A stretch of 64,000 nt of DNA, from positions 62,001-126,000 of the forward strand of contig NZ_JARVRJ010000002.1 in NCBI RefSeq assembly GCF_030209745.1, read 5' to 3'. The notes below the pieces were generated by a model. That model saw only the letters and a program-made list of their open reading frames with translations. It ran no database searches and was not told the origin of the DNA. How positions within the stretch are numbered: the stretch's first letter is position 1; each line of letters starts with the position of its first letter. The DNA comes from Arthrobacter sp. fls2-241-R2A-200 (GTDB lineage Bacteria > Actinomycetota > Actinomycetes > Actinomycetales > Micrococcaceae). Positions 58,453 to 64,000 of this stretch are shown here, piece after piece. The translations under genes were made by a program, and so were the position numbers.

Positions 58453-59784
58453 ATGCCTTCCTTCAGCGTCCCCCTCGGCAAGCTGGTCCGCACCTTGTCC
58501 CGGCTTCGGGGCGGAGGCTCCGCTTTTCCGGGACTGGTGGTCGAAAAAATAGACCCCGGCTTCATGCAGAGAACCCTCTCCTCCCTCCCCCACGGCGTGG
58601 CCGTGGTCAGCGGTACCAACGGCAAGACCACCACCACCAAGATGGTGGTGGAACTCCTCGAAAGCCAGGGCCTCAAGGTCTTCACGAACCGCAGCGGCAG
58701 CAACTTCACCCGTGGGGTGGCTGCCTCGCTGCTGGGTGAGGTGGACTGGCGCGGCCGGCTCGATGCTGACGTGGCCATTCTTGAGCTGGACGAGGCCCAT
58801 GCGGTGCACTTCGTCAACAAGGTAGAGCCCCGTTACAGCCTTCTGTTGAACGTTCTCCGAGATCAGTTGGACCGCTTCGGCGAGATCGACAAGACCGCAC
58901 GGTTGCTGGAGCACATTGCATCGAAGACAACGGACACGGTTGTCCTGAACCGCGAAGACCCTCGGGTGGCCCGCATCGCCGATACCCTCAACCGGCTTGA
59001 TGCGGCTCACCATCCGCAGGTCAGGTACTTCGGCCTGGACGAGTCCCTCCGCAGCACCTTCCCCAACGACGACGACATGCGCGCCACCGGCATCGGACCC
59101 TCCCCCTCCGGGACTCCGGTTGCTGCCGCCGCCGGTGAGCCCGTCGCCTTGCCGGCTGCCGACGTCGTACTGCGCCGCGTGGGCGGTCAGGACGCCGACT
59201 TTGAGTTCGACGGCGAGACCGTGACCACCGAGATGAAGCTTCGTGGCGTTTACAACATCTTCAACGCCGCTGCGGCGCTGTCACTGGCGCGTTCCGTGCT
59301 CGGGACAGGACCGGTGGATACCCCCAAACTGGTCAAGGCACTGGCCGAAGTTGCTCCCGCTTTTGGGCGGGGCGAAAGCCTCACCGTCGATGGACAGCCG
59401 CTCGAGCTGGTTTTGGTTAAAAACCCGAGTGGTTTCAGGCTCGGTTTGAAGTCGTTCCCGGCCGGTGGATATGCCACGATGATCGCCATCAACGACAACT
59501 ACGCCGACGGCAGGGACATGTCATGGCTGTGGGATGTCGAGTTCGAGTCGTTGCGCGAGGACGGCGTGGAAGTCCTCACCGGGGTTCGCGCCTACGACAT
59601 GGCGCTTCGCCTTCAGTACGACGAGGTTCCCTTCGGCGTCGTGGAGCCGGACATCACTGCGGCGCTGCGCACGTTCATCAACGGCTCGCGAGGCAAGCCG
59701 AAACGGATCTTCTGCACCTACACATCCATGCTCGCCATCCGTCGCGAACTGGCCAAAGTCACCATAGTTGAGGTGGTCTCATGA
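58453..59784 (+). CDS. murT: Lipid II isoglutaminyl synthase, Mur-ligase subunit MurT (zinc ribbon absent)
   Basis: With GatD, amidates the D-Glu of the lipid II stem peptide to D-isoglutamine. About 443 residues: the Mur-ligase P-loop SGTNGKTTTTK (53-63), LELDEAH, the middle domain, and a C-terminal DUF1727 domain with NPSGFRLGLKS and NDNYADGRDMSWLWDVEFE. The Cys4 zinc ribbon of characterised MurT is missing; residues about 198-244 are a Ser/Pro/Ala/Gly linker, and the protein has only one Cys. ATG start by family match (PSFSVPLGKLVRTLSRL). It overlaps gatD by 4 nt. Confidence 0.93.
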   Translation: MPSFSVPLGKLVRTLSRLRGGGSAFPGLVVEKIDPGFMQRTLSSLPHGVAVVSGTNGKTTTTKMVVELLESQGLKVFTNRSGSNFTRGVAASLLGEVDWRGRLDADVAILELDEAHAVHFVNKVEPRYSLLLNVLRDQLDRFGEIDKTARLLEHIASKTTDTVVLNREDPRVARIADTLNRLDAAHHPQVRYFGLDESLRSTFPNDDDMRATGIGPSPSGTPVAAAAGEPVALPAADVVLRRVGGQDADFEFDGETVTTEMKLRGVYNIFNAAAALSLARSVLGTGPVDTPKLVKALAEVAPAFGRGESLTVDGQPLELVLVKNPSGFRLGLKSFPAGGYATMIAINDNYADGRDMSWLWDVEFESLREDGVEVLTGVRAYDMALRLQYDEVPFGVVEPDITAALRTFINGSRGKPKRIFCTYTSMLAIRRELAKVTIVEVVS

Positions 59785-60521
59785 CCTCGGAAGCACAGCC
59801 AAGCAAGGGTACGCTGCGCGTTCTGCAGCTCTATCCCAAGGACATGAACATTTATGGGGACTGGGGCAACGCCCTGGTACTCAAGCGGCGGATCGCGTGG
59901 CACGGCTACACCCCGGAACTGCTGGAATACAACGTCGGAGACCCTTTCCCGGACGACGTCGACATCATCGTCGGTGGTGGCGGCCAGGACAGTGGCCAGT
60001 TGGTGATCCAGGACGACCTCCAGACCCGGGCGGAGCAGTTGCGCAAGCTGGCCGACGACGGCGCGCCCATGCTGGCGATCTGCGGCCTCTACCAACTGTT
60101 CGGCAAGTTCTTCAAGACCAGCTCGGGGTCGGTCATTCCCGGGATCGGCATCCTCGACGTCGAAACGTATGGAACCGACGAACGCCTGATCGGGAACGTC
60201 ATCATGCAGACCACCGAATTCGGCGACGTCATGGGCTACGAGAACCACAGCGGGCAAACCACCTTGGGTCCCGGTGCCCAGCCGCTGGGAACCGTCACCA
60301 AGGGTGCGGGCAACAACAGCAAGGACGGTCACGAGGGTGCCAGGTACAAGAACGTCGTGGCCAGCTACCTGCACGGCTCCCTGTTGCCGAAAAACCCGGC
60401 CATTGCGGACTTCCTCATCCGCATCGCTGCCGAGCGCAAATTCGGTTCCTTTGTGCCGGGAACGCCCGACGACGACTACGCCCGCCTCGCCAGGGAGCAC
60501 GCAGCACGCCGGCCCCGCTGA
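59781..60521 (+). CDS. gatD: Lipid II isoglutaminyl synthase, glutaminase subunit GatD
   Basis: Class I glutamine amidotransferase-like subunit that releases ammonia for MurT; 246 residues. Nucleophile Cys101 in AICGLYQLFG and His198 in SYLHGSLLPKNP; as in known GatD, the third acidic residue is expected to come from MurT. ATGA overlap with murT. It ends before a large bidirectional hairpin. Confidence 0.95.
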   Translation: MTSEAQPSKGTLRVLQLYPKDMNIYGDWGNALVLKRRIAWHGYTPELLEYNVGDPFPDDVDIIVGGGGQDSGQLVIQDDLQTRAEQLRKLADDGAPMLAICGLYQLFGKFFKTSSGSVIPGIGILDVETYGTDERLIGNVIMQTTEFGDVMGYENHSGQTTLGPGAQPLGTVTKGAGNNSKDGHEGARYKNVVASYLHGSLLPKNPAIADFLIRIAAERKFGSFVPGTPDDDYARLAREHAARRPR

Positions 60522-60544
60522 GGTTCGGAAAACAGCAGCAAACG

Positions 60545-60584
60545 ACGACGCCGGTCGGTCACCAAGGTGACCGGCCGGCGTCGT
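60545..60584. terminator. Bidirectional terminator between gatD and pdxS
   Basis: A 19-bp stem (60545-60563 with 60566-60584, one G-U on one strand), closed by only 2 unpaired bases, followed on plus by ACTTTTGC. It lies between the convergent gatD and pdxS stops. Confidence 0.85.
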
Positions 60585-60610
60585 ACTTTTGCTCGCTAGA
60601 AGCGTCCCTG

Positions 60611-61537
60611 TTACCAGCCGCGCTCTGCGAGGCGGTGGGGCTGGGGGATCTCGTCGACGTTGATGCCGACCATCGCTTCGCCCAGGCCACGGGAGACCTT
60701 GGCAATGACATCGGGGTCGTCGTGGAACGTGGTGGCCTTGACGACGGCGGCGGCGCGCTCTGCCGGGTTCCCGGACTTGAAGATGCCCGAACCAACGAAC
60801 ACACCATCAGCGCCGAGCTGCATCATCATCGCAGCATCAGCCGGGGTCGCGATCCCACCGGCGGTGAACAAAACCACCGGGAGCTTACCCGTGGCAGCGA
60901 TTTCCTTCACCAGCTCGTACGGGGCCTGGAGTTCCTTGGCCGCAACGTACAGCTCGTCCTCGGGAAGGGAGGAAAGCTTCGCGATCTCGGCACGGATCTT
61001 CCGCATGTGACCGGTCGCGTTGGAAACATCCCCGGTCCCGGCCTCACCCTTGGAACGGATCATCGCCGCACCCTCGTTGATGCGGCGCAGCGCCTCACCA
61101 AGGTTCGTGGCACCACAGACAAAAGGAACGGTGAAGTTCCACTTGTCGATGTGGTTGACGTAGTCAGCCGGGGTCAGGACCTCGGACTCGTCGATGTAAT
61201 CGACGCCAAGGGACTGCAAAACCTGCGCTTCGACGAAGTGACCGATGCGGGCCTTCGCCATGACCGGAATGGACACGGCAGCGATGATCGCATCGATCAT
61301 GTCCGGATCGGACATGCGGGACACGCCACCCTGGGCACGGATATCAGCAGGGACACGCTCAAGCGCCATGACCGCCACAGCACCGGCGTCCTCAGCGATA
61401 CGGGCCTGCTCGACGTTAACGACGTCCATGATGACGCCGCCCTTGAGCATCTCCGCCATACCGCGCTTCACACGGCTGGAGCCCGTGACGCTGTTCGCGG
61501 CAGAACCGGCTTCGTTGCTTACATCTGGTGTAGACAC
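60611..61537 (-). CDS. pdxS: Pyridoxal 5'-phosphate synthase subunit PdxS
   Basis: (Beta/alpha)8-barrel synthase that builds PLP from ribose 5-phosphate, glyceraldehyde 3-phosphate and PdxT-derived ammonia; about 308 residues. The core [17 protein letters not shown], Lys in VMAKARIGH and [16 protein letters not shown] are intact. I chose the GTG at 61535-61537, with AGGGG upstream. No pdxR regulator is adjacent. Confidence 0.97.
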   Translation of the reverse strand: MSTPDVSNEAGSAANSVTGSSRVKRGMAEMLKGGVIMDVVNVEQARIAEDAGAVAVMALERVPADIRAQGGVSRMSDPDMIDAIIAAVSIPVMAKARIGHFVEAQVLQSLGVDYIDESEVLTPADYVNHIDKWNFTVPFVCGATNLGEALRRINEGAAMIRSKGEAGTGDVSNATGHMRKIRAEIAKLSSLPEDELYVAAKELQAPYELVKEIAATGKLPVVLFTAGGIATPADAAMMMQLGADGVFVGSGIFKSGNPAERAAAVVKATTFHDDPDVIAKVSRGLGEAMVGINVDEIPQPHRLAERGW

Positions 61538-61654
61538 AAAAACCCCTATGGGTAGATAAACGACCTTCTCACCGGCGGCACGCGCAGCCACATAACCGCT
61601 TTCTGTGCACACCGGGTTTTCAGGTCAAGGTGACCAAGTACTAGTAATAGTAGT

Positions 61655-61668
61655 CCCAGCTAGCTGGG
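61655..61668. other. 14-bp perfect palindrome upstream of pdxS
   Basis: CCCAGC-TA-GCTGGG lies in the 164-bp gap between pgsA and pdxS, about 120 bases from the pdxS start. It is near an ACTAGTAATAGTAGT stretch. It may be an operator, a pgsA terminator, or neither. Confidence 0.35.
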
Positions 61669-61701
61669 TGCCCGTACATTCATGACAGCAGCGGCAGCAC
61701 C

Positions 61702-62331
61702 TTACGCTGGTGCGGGTCCGTCCGCTTGAGCCATGGCTTGACGCCGCACTGCGGACATCCGCTGGACGATGGTGACGGCACTGGCCAGCGCCAACAGCAC
61801 GAGTGTGGCCAACAAGACAACGGGCGGAAGCCCGAGGCCCGTGAAACCGGCAACCACCAGCACGGAGACCAACCGTTCAGCGCGTTCAGCGATTCCAACG
61901 CTGGCGTGGTAGCCCAAGGATTCTGCCTTGGCACGTGCATAGGAAACCACCATGCCCACAACAAGGCAGACGACGGCGGCCGCACCGATCGCCGGGTCCG
62001 CGCCCTTCGTGAAGGACCAGATCGTCAGTCCTGCGAAGATCGCCCCGTCAGCCAGGCGGTCGAGAGTGGAGTCAAGGAAGTTTCCCCAGCCCCCTGAACG
62101 GCCCTCCAAACGGGCCATGATGCCATCGACCACATCGGAGAACGCAAAGAAGGCGATCACCACCGAACCCCACCACAGGTGTCCAAGCGGATAGAGCACC
62201 AGCCCACCCACAACCACCCCGGCCGTGCCGACCATGGTGACGGCGTCCGGTGACACTCCGCTTCTAAGAAGCCATCGTGCCAGTGGGGTGAAAAGTGACG
62301 TGAAAAAGCCGCGCGCGTGCTTATTCAGCAT
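61702..62331 (-). CDS. pgsA: CDP-alcohol phosphatidyltransferase (phosphatidylinositol phosphate synthase type)
   Basis: About 209 residues, six predicted membrane helices. The full CDP-alcohol phosphotransferase motif is visible: DVVDG, then AR, G and two spaced Asp (DVVDGIMARLEGRSGGWG...D...D) at about 68-97. In actinobacteria this pgsA makes phosphatidylinositol phosphate from CDP-diacylglycerol and inositol phosphate. I chose the ATG at 62329-62331, overlapping the HIT gene by 11 nt. The pimA and acyltransferase genes that often follow are absent; pdxS is next. Confidence 0.9.
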   Translation of the reverse strand: MLNKHARGFFTSLFTPLARWLLRSGVSPDAVTMVGTAGVVVGGLVLYPLGHLWWGSVVIAFFAFSDVVDGIMARLEGRSGGWGNFLDSTLDRLADGAIFAGLTIWSFTKGADPAIGAAAVVCLVVGMVVSYARAKAESLGYHASVGIAERAERLVSVLVVAGFTGLGLPPVVLLATLVLLALASAVTIVQRMSAVRRQAMAQADGPAPA

Positions 62332-62914
62332 GCGACTCCCCTGGCCACGCCTCAGCGACCAGCTGGCGAACCTCGTCCAGCGTCTGCGTGATGGCCTTGG
62401 TCTGGGCAATGATGGGGAAAAAGTTGCCGTCCCCACCCCACCGCGGAACCACATGTTGATGAAGATGGGCGGCGATGCCTGCGCCTCCCGTGACGCCTTG
62501 ATTCATTCCCAGGTTGAAGCCGCTCGGATTAGAGACTTTGCGCAGCACCCGCATGGCCGTCTGGGTCAAGTCGGCGAACTCCGCCGTCTCTTCTTCTGTG
62601 ATATCGGTGTAATCCGGTACGTGCCGGTACGGGCACACCAACAGGTGCCCTGGGTTATACGGGAACAGGTTGAGCACTACGTAGCACGTCTTGCCCCGGT
62701 AAACGATGAGTGATTCTTCGTCCGAACGGGTTGGCCCTACACAGAACGGGCAGTCGTCCTTGTTCTTGAACTGGTCCTGCCCGCCCTTGATGTAGGCCAT
62801 GCGGTGCGGAGTCCACAAACGCGCAAAAGCGTCCGGAACGCCAGCCAGGCTGAAGTCATCAGTTACCTCGGCGTCGTGCGGATACTCAATTGCGTCGCCT
62901 GTGTACTCCTGCAC
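62321..62914 (-). CDS. HIT-family hydrolase/nucleotidyltransferase
   Basis: About 197 residues. The histidine triad is HLHQHVVPR, preceded by a zinc-type segment DDCPFCVGPTRSDEESLIVYRG and NLFPYNPGHLLVCPYRH. In actinobacteria this thrS-HIT-pgsA order is conserved; the M. tuberculosis equivalent (Rv2613c) has AP4A phosphorylase activity, which may apply here. I chose the GTG at 62912-62914, which overlaps the thrS 3' end; its ribosome-binding site is weak (ACGAGA), fitting coupled translation. Confidence 0.9.
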   Translation of the reverse strand: MQEYTGDAIEYPHDAEVTDDFSLAGVPDAFARLWTPHRMAYIKGGQDQFKNKDDCPFCVGPTRSDEESLIVYRGKTCYVVLNLFPYNPGHLLVCPYRHVPDYTDITEEETAEFADLTQTAMRVLRKVSNPSGFNLGMNQGVTGGAGIAAHLHQHVVPRWGGDGNFFPIIAQTKAITQTLDEVRQLVAEAWPGESHAE

Positions 62915-62933
62915 CGTCTCGTTGTCCGTTCCG

Positions 62934-64000
62934 TCAGTTCTCGCGGTTCTTGACAGCGTCCACGATCCTGCGAACGGCCTCGGACACGGGAACACCGTTA
63001 TCCTGGCTGCCATCACGGAAGCGGAAGGACACAGCACCGGCCTCGGCGTCCTCGCCACCGGCGATGAGCACGAACGGAATCTTGTCCTTGCTGGCAGTGC
63101 GGATCTTCTTGGGGAACCTGTCCGAGGAAATATCCACCTCGGCCCGGATGCCGGCCGCTTTCAGCTGCCCGACGACGTCGAACATGTAATCGTTGAAGGC
63201 CTCCGCAACCGGAATCCCCACTACCTGTACCGGGGCAAGCCACGCCGGGAAGGCGCCGGCGTAGTGCTCGGTGAGGACCCCCATGAAGCGTTCCACGGAA
63301 CCAAACAGGGCACGGTGGATCATGACCGGGCGCTGACGGGTGCCGTCCGCAGCCTGGTATTCCAGTTCAAAGCGCTCCGGAAGGTTGAAGTCGAGCTGGA
63401 TCGTGGACATCTGCCATGTCCGGCCCAAGGCGTCCTTTGCCTGGACCGAGATCTTCGGGCCGTAGAACGCAGCTCCACCCGGATCCGGCACCAGCTCCAA
63501 GCCGGATGCTGTGGCAACCTCCGACAACGTGCGGGTGGCTTCCTCCCATGCGGCGTCGTCGCCCACGAACTTCTCTTCGTTCTTGGTGGAAAGCTCCAAG
63601 TAGAAGTCGTCCAGGCCGTAGTCCTTGAGCAGCCCGAGGACGAAGTTGAGCGTGGTGGTGAGTTCGTCCTTCATCTGTTCGCGGGTGCAGTAGATGTGGG
63701 CGTCGTCCTGGGTCATGCCCCGGACACGGGTCAGGCCGTGCACCACGCCGGACTTCTCGTAGCGGTAGACAGAACCGAACTCGAAGAGGCGCAGGGGAAG
63801 CTCGCGGTATGACCTGCCACGCGAGCGGAAGATCAGGTTGTGCATGGGGCAGTTCATCGGCTTCAGGTAGTAGTCCTGGGCCGGCTTGCGAACGGTGCCG
63901 TCCTCGTTGAGTTCGGCGTCCACCTGCATCGGCGGGAACATCCCGTCCTTGTACCAGTCCAGGTGGCCCGAAACTTCGTAGAGGTGGCCTTTAGTGATGT
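62934..64000 (-). CDS. thrS: Threonyl-tRNA synthetase, 3' part (runs off the window)
   Basis: The last 355 codons of ThrRS. It enters at the window edge with [20 protein letters not shown] and continues through motif 2 ([14 protein letters not shown], preceded by MNCPMHN), motif 3 ([23 protein letters not shown]) and the anticodon-binding domain to the stop. The N-terminal TGS/editing part lies beyond base 64000. Confidence 0.97.
   Translation of the reverse strand, partial: ITKGHLYEVSGHLDWYKDGMFPPMQVDAELNEDGTVRKPAQDYYLKPMNCPMHNLIFRSRGRSYRELPLRLFEFGSVYRYEKSGVVHGLTRVRGMTQDDAHIYCTREQMKDELTTTLNFVLGLLKDYGLDDFYLELSTKNEEKFVGDDAAWEEATRTLSEVATASGLELVPDPGGAAFYGPKISVQAKDALGRTWQMSTIQLDFNLPERFELEYQAADGTRQRPVMIHRALFGSVERFMGVLTEHYAGAFPAWLAPVQVVGIPVAEAFNDYMFDVVGQLKAAGIRAEVDISSDRFPKKIRTASKDKIPFVLIAGGEDAEAGAVSFRFRDGSQDNGVPVSEAVRRIVDAVKNREN

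Overview
The window is a stretch of high-GC actinobacterial chromosome. Gene order and protein character point to the Micrococcaceae, most likely Arthrobacter sensu lato (Paenarthrobacter-like). The main clues are the actinobacterial integration host factor mIHF, a PriA without helicase motifs, the MurT/GatD pair, a PgsA of the phosphatidylinositol-phosphate-synthase type, and the pyrR-pyrB-pyrC-membrane protein-carA-carB-pyrF order. I see no IS element, prophage, CRISPR array, tRNA or rRNA. No gap between genes exceeds 300 bases.

Layout. 1-7.3 kb (minus): start of a comEA-like gene, leuS with a leucine-codon attenuator, then glycerol catabolism glpD-glpF-glpK. 7.4-11.4 kb (plus): a SorC-type regulator divergent from glpD, then an aldo/keto reductase, an alpha/beta hydrolase and a GT4 glycosyltransferase; this is the most accessory-looking block. 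11.4-26.5 kb (minus): priA, metK, coaBC, rpoZ, gmk, mihF and the complete UMP pathway, led by pyrR with a PyrR-binding loop at its ribosome-binding site. 26.6-34.4 kb (minus): nusB-efp, a TPR-like gene with aroB-aroK-aroC-aroE, mltG and ruvX. 34.4-40.4 kb (minus): alaS, two small membrane proteins, rpsD and rarA.

40.4-48.3 kb is mixed: a Vms1/eRF1-like protein on plus, a GNAT acetyltransferase, aspS and hisS on minus, then a membrane-anchored cyclophilin, a DUF349 protein and an AbiEi-antitoxin-like protein on plus. 48.4-58.4 kb (minus): rel (ppGpp), secF-secD-yajC, ruvB-ruvA-ruvC, yebC and pdxT. 58.4-60.5 kb (plus): murT-gatD, sitting between pdxT and its partner pdxS. 60.6-64 kb (minus): pdxS, pgsA, a HIT hydrolase and the 3' part of thrS, which runs off the window.

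Most of the window is conserved housekeeping: five aminoacyl-tRNA synthetases, pyrimidine, shikimate and PLP synthesis, Holliday-junction processing, Sec export and peptidoglycan amidation. I did not find an obviously new multigene system. The points most worth a second look are the leuS leader peptide, the PyrR loop, the histidine-rich repeat domain on MltG, a MurT without its zinc ribbon, a Vms1-like protein without its catalytic loop, and several genes that look leaderless.
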